Source of the DNA: Neocallimastix lanati (nom. inval.) | Taxonomy: Eukaryota > Neocallimastigomycota > Neocallimastigomycetes > Neocallimastigales > Neocallimastigaceae | Length of the DNA stretch: 25,000 nt | Direction: 5' to 3' | NCBI GenBank assembly: GCA_016946835.1 | Contig: JACVTC010000019.1 | Location: forward strand, 715,001 to 740,000 | Shown: in pieces, positions 1-10,586 of the stretch | Numbering within the stretch: position 1 is the first letter of the stretch | Layout: each line of letters starts with the position of its first letter | Translations under genes and position numbers: made by a program | The notes under the pieces: model-generated | Database searches by the model: none | What the model saw: only the letters and a program-made list of their open reading frames with translations | What the model was told of the DNA's origin: nothing

Positions 1-70
1 TGGTTAGTATATTATTGCTTTTATTAAGATTTAAGAATCTAAATAATTATTTTATGTTACCCTATAATAG

Positions 71-99
<29 letters not shown>
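71..99. repeat. Poly-A tract, 29 nt, in intron
   Basis: An uninterrupted run of 29 A lies inside the presumed intron upstream of the first visible TFB4 exon. Confidence 0.95.
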
Positions 100-101
<2 letters not shown>

Positions 102-187
102 AGGATTACTAATAATAAAATATTATTAAATCAATTTATTTTCATTTTTATTCATATCTATTAAAATAAATTTTAATTTGTTAATAG

Positions 188-585
188 TTTTCATTTTTAC
201 CAAATCGTTCATTGAGATCTGTCATGGTATTACCTGATCAGGAACAAGTTGACTTAAGAGCATCGTGCTTCTGTCATAAAAAAATTATTGATAGAGGTTA
301 TGTTTGTTCAGTTTGTTTGTCAGGTAATAATAATAACAATATATTATTATTATTATTATTTAAGTATAATTCGACAATTCATATAAAATGTTGTTATATA
401 TTATACTGAACCTTAATATTTTTTTAATGATAATTTTTTTATATTAATAAATAATAGTATTTTGTGAATATTCTACTTCGTGTTCCACATGTCTAACTAA
501 TTATTCATTGGTAAATATGAAGGGAAAAGAAGCTGATGATAATAATAGTAACAGTAATAATAATAGTATTATCAATAGTAATTAG
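188..585 (+). CDS. TFB4: TFIIH subunit Tfb4/p34 (GTF2H3), C-terminal exons, 5' end outside window
   Basis: Two exons are visible: 188-323 and 458-585 (stop TAG 583-585). They are joined by a 134-nt GT-AG intron (324-457) that splits a Val codon. The joined frame reads FSFLPNRSLRS..VDLRASCFCHKKIIDRGYVC and, across the junction, SVCLSVFCEYSTSCSTC. This is the C-terminal C4-type zinc finger of the p34/Tfb4 subunit of the TFIIH core, with CFCH, CSVC, FC and CSTC cysteine pairs in the family order. Tfb4 is a structural subunit of the nuclear TFIIH core, which acts in RNA polymerase II initiation and nucleotide excision repair. The 188 start is an acceptor (TTAATAG), with TAG upstream in frame. The von Willebrand-like N-terminal domain must lie beyond the left edge. 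The TG|GTTAGT at positions 1-8 could be the end and donor of the preceding exon. The tail after the finger is short and Asn/Ser-rich. Confidence 0.9.
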
Positions 586-749
586 ACGTATATTTGTAAT
601 TTACTATTTTTTAATAAAATTAATAAATTAATAAATGTAATTTTATATTGAATCCTTTCATTTTCTTTAGATATATTATATATTATATTTAATACAATCA
701 TATATCATAAATTGATGTAATGAAATTATTTAAAAAATTATATAATTTA

Positions 750-750
<1 letters not shown>

Positions 751-826
<76 letters not shown>
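751..826. repeat. (AAT)n microsatellite, about 25 units
   Basis: A near-perfect TAA/AAT trinucleotide run in the spacer 3' of TFB4. The rest of 586-831 is plain AT-rich sequence with no gene that I can see. Confidence 0.95.
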
Positions 827-831
827 TATAA

Positions 832-987
832 ATTATATATTTACATATAATATAATTATTATATCGTATTAAATTATAAAAACTTTGATTTATAATTCAT
901 AATATTATATATTTACATATATATATAATTATTATATCGAATTAAATTATATGAACTTTGATTTATAATTCATAATATTATATATTA
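832..987. repeat. 72-bp tandem duplication, two copies
   Basis: The block beginning ATTATATATTTACAT at 832 recurs at 904. Both copies carry the landmarks ATTATTATATCG and CTTTGATTTATAATTCATAA at a constant offset of 72 nt, with a handful of mismatches. It is non-coding. Confidence 0.8.
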
Positions 988-996
988 TATTAATAT

Positions 997-1329
997 TTAA
1001 TATTTATTATTATTATTATTATTTTTATTATTATTTTTTGTATTTTGAGATTTATTTATTTCATTTTCATTATGGCTTTTTTTTTTTTTTTTTTTTTAAT
1101 TAGAGCCATTATCTATGACATTGTTAGTTTCAGTGTTTTTATTATAAAATTTAACTAACATTTCATTTATAAAACACCATAATTTTACTTTTAATATCTT
1201 TATTACTTAAGGCTGAAGTAAGCCTGTTTTAAAGTAAAGATTGATTTACAATTTTTTCAGTTCTTTTTTTTCCCTTTATCAGACATAGCATATTTTTATT
1301 TTATTTCATCTGTATATTTCTTTTAGTTT

Positions 1330-1369
<40 letters not shown>

Positions 1370-1415
1370 CTTCATTTATATTAGCAATATCATTCATAGC
1401 TTCATAGTAAGCTGA
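997..1415 (-). pseudogene. Decayed protein-coding remnant, unidentified
   Basis: On the minus strand, coding-like pieces lie in order but are broken. SAYYEAMNDIANINEEI (about 1415-1365) runs into 33 A and then a TGA. KIVNQSLL, a stop, then LTSALSNKDIKSKIMVF follow (about 1250-1157). After a frameshift comes FINEMLVKFYNKNTETNN (about 1176-1110), a TAA, then a Lys run and an Asn-rich tail ending in a stop at 997. Codon composition here, with GCT, GAA and GGC-containing codons, differs from the surrounding AT sequence. I do not recognise the family. Alternatives are a gene with introns I cannot place, or sequencing errors in homopolymers. It would converge on TFB4 and lies downstream of the LRR gene on the same strand. 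Confidence 0.4.
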
Positions 1416-1943
1416 TTTTTATTGATAAATTTTTTAAATTGTTTAACATATTTGGATTGAATATTAAAAGAAAAATCGGATTATATTAAATACAAAAAAA
1501 GAAAGTAGAAACTTTAATAAAAAAAGTTTGAAATTTTATTATATTTCTTTGATTTATATATTGTTAATATTTTTATAAATAATATCAAAGTTAAAAATGT
1601 TTTTTTAAAATTTTATTTCGTTATCATGAATTATGAATTTTTTTCCCCACTAATAATTTCAAATAGTCAAACGTCTGTTATGAATACTTTGTTGACTATA
1701 CAATTATATTCATGATTGTATTTATAATAATATTTTTAATATATCTTAAGTTTTATACAATTGTTATAATATATGATTTAATGATTGCTGTACTTAAAAA
1801 AAAAGAAATTTTATTCTTTTAATTATTAATGACGTTGTCTCGTTCATCACACAAAAATCCAATATATTATTTTATTTTAGTTGTATATTTTATTTTCCAT
1901 AAATATTTTATATTTTATTTATTTATATTTAAATTTTTAATTC

Positions 1944-2002
<59 letters not shown>

Positions 2003-2056
2003 TTTTTTATAATATTTATTTTATTTGATTTGTATGAATTTATACTACAAATCTTT

Positions 2057-2090
<34 letters not shown>

Positions 2091-2153
2091 TTTATTTTAT
2101 TTACTGTTATTTCTTATATAAATTAATAATAAAATCATTGAACAAAAAAGAAC

Positions 2154-2191
<38 letters not shown>

Positions 2192-2267
2192 AAAACTACT
2201 AGTTAAATATTAACCATTAAGTATATGAAATTATAAAACTTATTCTAAATCCATGAAAAAATATTAA

Positions 2268-2326
<59 letters not shown>

Positions 2327-2525
2327 ACCTCTTTCTAAATCCATAAAAAAAAATAAATGAATAAATAATTTTTATTGTGATTTATTATTAATATTTTTAT
2401 TTTTATTTTTATTTTATTTTTATTTTATTTTATTTTATTTTATTTTTTTTAAATTATTTATTTATTAAAATTACATCTAAAATTTTTATATTTATTAATA
2501 TATATATTAATATTTCTAATATTTA
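1416..2525. other. Intergenic, low complexity, no gene seen
   Basis: This is a spacer between convergent genes, containing poly-T runs of 54 nt (1947-2000) and 29 nt (2059-2087), an (AT)n run at about 2157-2186, an (AAAT)n run at about 2265-2327 and TTTTA-type repeats at about 2395-2450. A short segment, TTCTAAATCCAT, occurs on both sides of the (AAAT)n run (2244 and 2334). A 30-codon plus-strand frame at 1626-1715 is too short to call. Confidence 0.8.
2265..2327. repeat. (AAAT)n microsatellite, about 15 units
   Basis: A tetranucleotide run bounded by two copies of TTCTAAATCCAT, which suggests local duplication around the microsatellite. Confidence 0.95.
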
Positions 2526-5500
2526 TCACTTTCTTTGATTTTTATGTACATTATTTTTTAAGTAAACAGTATTATTCATAGAAATTGTTGGAACTATATT
2601 TTTTTTTTGTGGGTGCAAATTTTTATATAATATTTCAGTAGTAGTGGGTATTTTATTTTTGTTTTTTTCGATAGAAATTTTTGGATTAGATAATGTAACC
2701 TTAAAAGTTCTATTAAACAAGGTGCTATTGGTTTTTGCTTTTTTAAGACTTATTGATATATTTTTATTAGGTTTTATTGAACTAGGATTGTTAATAATAT
2801 TAGTATTATTTAATTTATTATATAGGTTTAATTTACTAATATTTTTATTAGTTATATAATTGTCATGCTTAATAGTTTTGTTATTAAGTTTTTTATTTTT
2901 ACTATCTAGTAATAAGCCTTTGATATAAATTAAAAATTATAGAATTAAAATAATTTTTTTATTAAATTAATATATAATATTAATTAAAAATTATATAGAA
3001 TTAAAATAATTTTTTATTAAATTAATATTTAATATATATAAAATAATATATTTTATTTTATTGCGTTTTACTCACTTTGAGGATTTTCCTTTTTTATATG
3101 TTTAATATTCTTATGGTTATCTATAATTGAATTTTGTTTTAGTAAACTATCAAAATATAAATTTTGATTGTCTTTAAATAAAAGAGATGAATTTATTGTG
3201 GCATTTAAAATTTTAACTTGTGATTTATTCAATTGACTTTCATATTTTGTTTCTTTGCTTGAATTATTTTTAATAAGTTTATTATTACTATACATTACTT
3301 TTGGATTATTACTAACTATATTATTAAATAATTTTTTATTAGTTTTACTGCTTTTTCTAAAATTTTTATTATATAAATTTTCAGAAGTTTTATTAGAAGA
3401 TGCATTTTTGATTAAACTATTTTTATAATACAAATTATTCAAATTTTCATTATCATTAATTTTTTGTTTACATTTTTTTAATTCAAAATTATTAGTAAAT
3501 GATGACTTATTTTTTTGAAAGATATTATTAATTTCATCAATTTTTGAATCCGAACATCTAGTATCATTTAAATTTTCATCATTATCAAGTTCATCATTTA
3601 TAATTTCATCATTATTCAATTTGATTTCTTCAATAATATCATTATTTTGAATATTAATATTATCTATTTCTGTACAATCAATAATATCAGAAACTTTATT
3701 ATTATTTATAGCTATTTCAGATATGCTATCTTCTGAATCAAAGAAATTATTTTTTGATTGATAATACTTTATATCTGAAGTTTTTTCATTTATTTCTTTA
3801 TTGTGGTCATAATACTTTTTAATTTCATTATACCCCCAAAATTCATTTATAATAATATTAAATTGATAATTAATATTTATTCTCTCTTCAAATTTTTCTG
3901 GATCAATAACTGCTGTACTTTCTTTCATCTCATTTTCTAATATGAGACTTTTTTCATAATAATTTTTAAATTTTTCTAGCTCATTAACAGATTTTCTACG
4001 ATCAGAATCTGTGACAAAAAAAGTATCAAGACTTATCAATGAAGTCGACATAATCGATATAATTAAATGATAATAGCATAAAAATTTTAGATTTTCTGTT
4101 TCTCCTTTTTCTATCATTGATTCATTAAAAGTCGTTAATTCATCTGGAAGAATATTATCGTTATATATATCATTTTGTTTTTGAATATTCATATAATACA
4201 TATTATTTAAAGGATTTTCTCTTATTGTAATATAATATAAAATTTATAATATTTAAAATGTATTATTATTAAGATTAAAATTTTATAATTTAAAACAATT
4301 ACATGTATAAACTCTAATAATTTATATTAAAAATTTACCTTATATCTAATATTTTTATATACATTAACATCTTTAAAGTATTTAATAATGATGGAAATAA
4401 TGATATTTTATTATTTACAAGATATAATTCTTCCAAATTTTTCAAATAGATAATTTCTCTAATATCAGTAATGTTATTATTACTCATATTTAAAAATTTT
4501 AATTCATACATATTCTTAAAAATTCCAACAGGAATTGTTTTAATATTACATGAAACTAGTACTAGAGTGTGTATATTTTTACATACATAGAGTTCTTCTA
4601 ATTTTAAAATATATCGATCTATAAATTTAATAATAAAAAAATAAAATATTTATTAATTCTATAATTAAAAATTTTTTTTTATATCATTTTAATTAAATAT
4701 ACATATATATATATAAATTTACTTGATATGAATAATTCCATAATATTAGTTAAATCATTAAATTTTATATTTAAAGGATTTCTACATTAAATATAATATA
4801 ATATATATTTATATATATAAATTTATTAATTTTAAATGAATTTATATATTCTAACTACTAATTTATCCAACTTAGAATACAAATATGATATATACTTTGT
4901 TAAGCAATCCTTCGATTGAATTGATAGTGCTTTTAAATCACTCATTAAATAACAATTTTTTATTTCTTCAATTACACTATCATTAATATATAATTCAGAC
5001 AAACTTGGAAAATAAAATTCATTAAATTTTGTAATTAAACTTTTATTTATATGTAAAGTTTTTAAATTTGATAATGGTTTTTTTATATTAATACTAAAGA
5101 TATTATTTTGATCTATTTTTGAATTAGGTAAATTATAAAATATGTAAATTAATTATAATTATATTTAAAATATTTTCATATATATATATATATATATTCT
5201 ATTTTATTTTATTATATATTAATCTTACTTAAATATAAATATTTCAAATAAGTGAAGTTTTCTAAATTATTAACAATTTGTATTTTGTTATTACTTAAGT
5301 CTAATGATTCCCATAGAATTCTAAAATAACATTTTTTTAATATATTAAATTAAATAAAATATATATATATATATATAATTATGTATATACTTTTTTATTA
5401 TATTGTTATTCTACCTCTCATTTGAAGGCTTTATTGATAAAATATTATTATCTTTTAAGCTTATATGTATTAATTTTTTTAACGAATATAATATTGAAAA

Positions 5501-6828
5501 ATCAGATATGTTATTATTATTTAAATATAATTCTTTTAAATTGCTTAGTTTGGATAATGGTGTTAATATTGAAATTTTATTATTTGAAAGATCTAAATAT
5601 GATAAATTTTCTAAATTCTTTAGTTTTTCAATTGAATTTAATCTAGATATTAATATTTTATTATAAATAAAATATATTAATTTATAAAAAATCTGCTTTA
5701 TTTTTAAAATATATCGATATATTTATTAGATTTATATATGATGCATTTTAACAACCTATTATTTGTTACAGATAAATATGTCAATATTGATGATGATATT
5801 TCAATACTTTCAATTAAATTGTTATCCCTTTAATTATTATAAATGTTTATTACTTGTTATTAGAAAAGAAAAAAAAAATTCAAAAAAAAAAAAAAACTCT
5901 TATTATTATAACTAATTTTTATGATATTTACAATCTTAATTTTTTTATATTTCGTAGATTATAGCTATTATTATTAAATACTATTAAATTTTGATTCGTC
6001 ATATCAATTATTTCTCCATATTTTTCAGTTTCACTTAAAACTCTTTCTTTATTTCCATTGTTTTTTGAAATATAAGCTGCATTTTGGGTATCATTATATT
6101 CTATTTCAGGATATGAATATGATAAAATAAGTAAATTTCTGAAACCTTTATTTTTATTTTTATTTTTTTTTATTAATTTATTAATTTATTAATTTATATA
6201 ATAGATATTGCATTATACCTATCTGACTATGTTTTTTATAATTAGCTATATTTGTTTCATCTTTTGGTTCCTCATAGTCGAAAATATTAGTATTATCACT
6301 ATTTTGTTCTTTGTAATCAAATACGCTTTCATCATATTCAGTATTACTATTTTGGTCATTTTTATTTGAATATAAATTTTCTAAAGATTTATTTTATTTT
6401 TTTCATGTTAATAAATAAATACAAATTTGCACCTGTACATATCAATATATATAATTTAAAAAATTATATTATACCTTCATTAATTATGGAATTTAATGAA
6501 ACATTTAGTTCATTTAAAGAAAAAGGAAATATATGAATTGAATGTTCTTTTTCATTTATATTATTGTATAGATTCTTATTATTAGAATGAAGTATATGCT
6601 CTTCTTCTTTTATTAATAGGTTTAAAAAATTTTATTATTTAATATCAAATAATAAAAAAATATATAAAATTACATATGTATATATATACCTAAATTTATT
6701 AATTTATCAATTTCAGTATCAAAACTTTTGAAATACTTGTTATTTTCATTTTCTGTATATTTATTTTCGTTTTCTGGTTCATTGTTAATACAAGAAATAT
6801 TATTTTCTTTTAAATTCTCAACTATCAT
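2526..6828 (-). CDS. SDS22-type leucine-rich-repeat protein with LRR cap, about 1043 aa, 12 exons
   Basis: Exons on the minus strand: 6828-6690, 6606-6475, 6380-6219, 6145-5932, 5827-5756, 5642-5415, 5320-5229, 5112-4896, 4781-4723, 4618-4339, 4220-3076, 2917-2526. Every junction is GT-AG and keeps phase; the total of 3132 nt is a whole number of codons. The ATG at 6828 follows an in-frame TAA. Residues 1-195 are acidic and Asn/Glu-rich. About 15 LRRs of mostly 22 residues follow (about 205-540), e.g. LSYLDLSNNKI, LKELYLNNNNI, LKYLYLNQNNI, ending LDIRENPLN. Next comes a cap-like segment (ISLDTFFVTDSDRRK), then an Asn/Lys-rich tail of about 400 residues. This architecture is a protein-interaction scaffold; SDS22-like LRRs with caps are common in axonemal and centrosomal proteins, so a zoospore-flagellum role is possible but unproven. 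The LRR call is firm, the identity unknown, and the exon 8/9 junction is questionable. Confidence 0.82.
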
Positions 6829-7596
6829 TTGTAGTTTATTAAATCGTTATACAAAAAAAAAAAAAAAAAAAGTTTTAAAATAATATGAAATAATATAAAA
6901 AAATTTTTTTATTTTCTTTTTGAATAGAACTGAATTGAAATGAATTAAAAAAAAAAAAAGTTACATTAAATTTTAATTATAAAATTTTTTTATTCCATAA
7001 ATTTTATGTGCAGTTTCAATAATAAAATTATAAAAAAAAATAATAAAATAGTTTTATAAAATTTTGGAAATATTTAATTAATTTTTTATTAAATTATTCA
7101 TTAAAATTATTAAATTAATTAAATACTAATTATACTTTTGTAATAAAATTTCTTATCAAAAAAATTTTTTTAAAATATTTAAATAAATTTATAATTAAAT
7201 AATATAATAACTATTTTCATAAATATTCAAATTAAAGTTTATTTTTATTAAAAAACTTTTAATACATTTTGTATGTAAAATCTCTGAATTTTTTTTTTTT
7301 TTTTTTTTTTACATTGTAATTTGGATAAAAGTTAAAATAAACATATAAAGTATATGCATTTAATAAAAGTAAAAAAGATAAATAGGATAAAAAATTTTAA
7401 ATTTAACATTTATTATTTAAAAATGAATTTTTATAATTTAAAAACAGTTTGTTTAGCAATAATATTATTAATTATCTCATATATACTTAACGTTTAATGA
7501 AATATTTATTAACTATAATAGATATTTTATTATATTTTTCCTAAAATTTTAAGTAAACTTTATTTTGGTAAATATAAAGTTTCTATCTTTTCTCTG

Positions 7597-7650
<54 letters not shown>

Positions 7651-7985
7651 TTTTAATAATTTTCATTATTGTAGATTTAGAAATTAAAATATATCATATT
7701 TACAGTAGTTTTTTTTTTTTTTGTTTATGAATTATCCTGAAATTATATAAAAATTTTTAAAAGTAAATTACTTCTTTCTATGATATCATCATTATTTTCA
7801 TAATAACTTTTTTGATAATAATAATATTATTTTTTTTTAAATTATTATATAATTTTTATAACTAATTATACTATTATTTTGTTTTATTTATTAAGTTTAT
7901 ATTTTAAAATATTTTAATTATTAAAATTATTTTTTTCCTAATTTTTTTTCCCTTCATAATTAAAGTTAACAATAATAATTTGTCC

Positions 7986-8059
7986 TTAATATTTTATTAA
8001 ATTTATGAATTTTTTTAATATTCCATCATCTAAAGGATTTAGAATTTAGTTTGAATTAC

Positions 8060-8101
<42 letters not shown>

Positions 8102-8129
8102 TAATATAATTCCAATATATATGTATAAT

Positions 8130-8162
<33 letters not shown>

Positions 8163-8200
8163 TATTAAGCAATTGGAATTTTCATCTAATTGATTGTTAT
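7986..8200 (-). pseudogene. Possible second decayed coding fragment, Asn-rich
   Basis: On the minus strand, NNQLDENSNCLIIKK runs into 29 A and then an (AAT)n run, followed by a stop and LNPLDDGILKKFINLIK with a terminal TAA at 7988-7986. The reading frame is interrupted and homopolymers dominate it, so it can only be a relic or chance. No family is recognised. It sits upstream of the LRR gene on the same strand. Confidence 0.25.
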
Positions 8201-8398
8201 TAAATAATTTAATTATTATTATTATAAATATTAATTAAAAAAACATATGAAAAAAAGATAACAGCAAAAAAGAATATAGATAAATTAATGTCATGATTTA
8301 ATACAAGATTTTCGATGATTAAGATATATAGATTATGTATCATAGATATAGTAGTAATCACAATCTATATACCATGATATTCACTACATATCAATACT

Positions 8399-8505
8399 AG
8401 GATGGGTCTATATATATTAATAGTAGGATAGGTCTATATATACTAATATAAGGATTGGCCTATATATATCTATACTATCATAGGACTGTTATATATCTAT
8501 TCAAG
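8399..8505. repeat. Degenerate 26-bp tandem repeat, about four units
   Basis: Units start at 8399 (AGGATGGGTCTATATATA), 8425 (AGGATAGGTCTATATATA), 8451 (AGGATTGGCCTATATATA) and 8482 (AGGACTGTTATATAT). The first spacings are exactly 26 nt and the last is 31 nt. The GGTCTATA core stands out from the AT-only surroundings. Confidence 0.7.
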
Positions 8506-8532
8506 TAGTAAATAACGTACTTTTTAAATAAA

Positions 8533-8658
8533 ATTATTATCAATTTATTTTCATTATTAGTAAAATATTTTCAATTTTCCCAATAATAAATATTATTAGT
8601 ATTAGTATTGGTTTAAGTAATAGTTATTATCAATTTTATTTTCATTATTAGTAAAATA
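8533..8658. repeat. Spaced direct repeat, 35/36 bp
   Basis: TTATTATCAATTT and ATTTTCATTATTAGTAAAAT occur together at 8533-8567 and again at 8623-8658. The copies differ by one base at the edge and one inserted T, with a 55-nt spacer. Confidence 0.75.
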
Positions 8659-8947
8659 GTGAAAATAATAAGAAATATTTTTATCCATTAAAATAATTTA
8701 ATGATTTATAATCAATATAAAAATCTTTATAAATAAAGTTTTTGAATTTTAATTCAGTTTTTATTAATTAAATATGATATGATATAATAATGAATATAAT
8801 AATATAATATAATATAATATAATAAAAATTAAATGAAAATTTATGATATAATATAAATTGGAAATTGTTCAATTAATTTTGGATTATTAACTTTGTTTTT
8901 TTTTTTCTTATATAAATTATTATTAATATTAATTAATTGAAGTAAAA

Positions 8948-9753
8948 ATGGGTGTATGTAAAATCAAAAAGTTTATAATAGTTATAATAATTAAAATTAA
9001 TTTATTATTATTTTTTTTATTTATGTATTCTTATTAAGAAGTTAGTATAATATATTAATATATTATTTTTTTCTTTCTTTTTTATATATAATGTAAATAT
9101 TTATAAAATACAAAGCGTTTTCAAATTCAATGGAAGATGTACATGGAAAATGTCAGTAAAATTAAACCAGTAGGAAATGAATGGGAAATTAAAGTAAAAA
9201 TTATTGATAATAATAATAAATTGAAAATAAATATATATAATTATGTTGTAATAAATTAATAATAATTAAAAAATTCCAATAAATTTTAAAGTTCAGATGT
9301 GAAAAATGTGATGAATTAGGTAGTACCTTTTCAGTTGTTGATGCTGATGAAGAAATGGAAATTCCAGGAAGTAGAGGTGTTTGTAATTTAGTTATTAAAT
9401 GCAAATGTTGTAAAAATAATGGAAATATCAGTATGTATTCAAAATATTAATTATTGTTTTAAAAATATAATTTTATATTTTTTTTAAATATTTTTATTTT
9501 CTAATTTTTATTTCATATTTAACTAATAAAACAAATAAATAAAGACATTGAGAAATCATCTATTCAAGCTTATGATGATGAAAATGAAAACTTCAAACCT
9601 TTAGTTAATATGGAATGTAGAGGCTTAATTCCGGAAGAATGGAATATTTCTGTAATTATTATTATTATTATTATTATTTTTTTTTTGATAAACAAAAGAA
9701 ATATATATATATTAATAAATAAATAAAACTATAAAACTATATATTATTGTTAT

Positions 9754-9806
<53 letters not shown>

Positions 9807-9825
9807 AACAATCATATTTTATACA

Positions 9826-9896
<71 letters not shown>

Positions 9897-10047
9897 ATTT
9901 AAGGGCTTATTCGAAGGTGAAGGTTCTAGTGAAAACAAAATTGAAGAAATTGAACTCGATGAAAAGGAATGGTCTGGATATGATGAAGATAATGATGCTG
10001 CTTTATTAATTAGCGATGTTGAATATCAAATTAATAAAATAAAATAA
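8948..10047 (+). CDS. CZIB: CXXC zinc-binding protein, DUF866/UPF0587 family (CZIB, C1orf123-like)
   Basis: Exons: 8948-8953, 9116-9193, 9292-9430, 9545-9651, 9904-10047, joined by four GT-AG introns (162, 98, 114 and 252 nt) with matching phases; product 157 residues, close to the roughly 160 usual for the family. Family landmarks in order: MENVSKIKPVGNEWEIK, the first zinc pair FRCEKCDE, PGSRGVCNLVIKCKCC with the second CXXC, ENENFKPLVNMECRGL, and the C-terminal DEKEWSGYDE. The two CXXC pairs should bind one zinc. The family is widespread in eukaryotes and its cellular role is poorly defined. The first coding exon is only ATG plus one codon. It was chosen because exon 2 has an in-frame TAA just upstream and GTATGT is a strong donor. 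Starting at an internal ATG in exon 2 would lose the conserved N-terminal strand. Confidence 0.9.
9755..9894. repeat. Intronic poly-T (45 nt) plus (ATT)n (about 23 units)
   Basis: Both lie in the last CZIB intron (9652-9903) and account for its unusual length. The ATT run ends a few bases before the AAATTTAAG acceptor. Confidence 0.95.
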
Positions 10048-10378
10048 ATTAGCAATGATCCTAAATTTAATATGTAGTAATAATTATAAAAATTATATAA
10101 ATAATTAATAATAATTAAAATAATACATAATAAAATAAATAATAAAATAAAAATTAAAAGCTTATTTGCCCAATTGTATTGAAGTAAATTGAATTCATTT
10201 TTAATAATATATATATATTGATAGAAAGAGAAAGCTATATTCTAAAATAATATAGAAAAAGTATATTTTCTTTATTTTTCTTTATTTTTATTTTATTTAT
10301 ATTATATACTTGTTATAAATAATTATATATATTTATTATATATATTTATTATATTTATAAAAAATCTTTTTATATTAA

Positions 10379-10417
<39 letters not shown>

Positions 10418-10513
10418 GTATATAATTAATTATAATAGTATTAATAGCATTTTTTTTTTTTTTTTTAAAATTTCTTTCTTTCTTTCTTTCCTTCTTTTTT
10501 CTTTTTTCTTTTT

Positions 10514-10564
<51 letters not shown>

Positions 10565-10586
10565 TTTATTTATTTGGTTTTAATTA
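10048..10586. other. Convergent 3' spacer between CZIB and Ecl1-type gene
   Basis: It contains no gene. It holds an (AAAT)n run (about 10377-10417) and an uninterrupted 93-nt pyrimidine stretch (10471-10563) that ends in 48 T. Both transcripts must terminate here. Confidence 0.8.
10471..10563. repeat. 93-nt pure polypyrimidine tract
   Basis: TTTC repeats (10471-10490) grade into T6C units and then 48 T, with no purine. On the sense strand of the Ecl1-type gene it is a polypurine tract starting 24 nt past the stop codon. Confidence 0.95.

Larger units (their letters stand above)
6829..8947. other. Divergent intergenic spacer between LRR gene and CZIB gene
   Basis: This region holds the promoters of two divergent genes but shows no recognisable motif. 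It contains poly-T runs at 7289-7310, 7600-7647 and 8132-8160, an (ATT)n run at about 8063-8100, 26-bp degenerate repeats, a spaced direct repeat and a possible coding relic (7986-8200). I see no RNA gene. Confidence 0.75.

Noticed and set aside
1626-1715. Plus-strand 30-codon frame with fairly varied codons
   Set aside because: Too short, no recognisable motif and no clear splice partner; left as noise.
1829-2206. Plus-strand 125-codon frame, mostly phenylalanine
   Set aside because: It is a translation of 54-nt and 29-nt poly-T runs and an AT repeat, with no protein character apart from its first residues.
2644-2859. Plus-strand hydrophobic 71-codon frame
   Set aside because: It is antisense to exon 12 of the LRR gene, which fits by phase and composition.
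5403-5666. Plus-strand 87- and 74-codon frames
   Set aside because: They are antisense to the LRR exon 5642-5415, whose minus-strand reading gives clean repeats.
9201-9404. Minus-strand 67-codon frame
   Set aside because: It is antisense to CZIB exon 3, which carries the conserved CXXC pairs.
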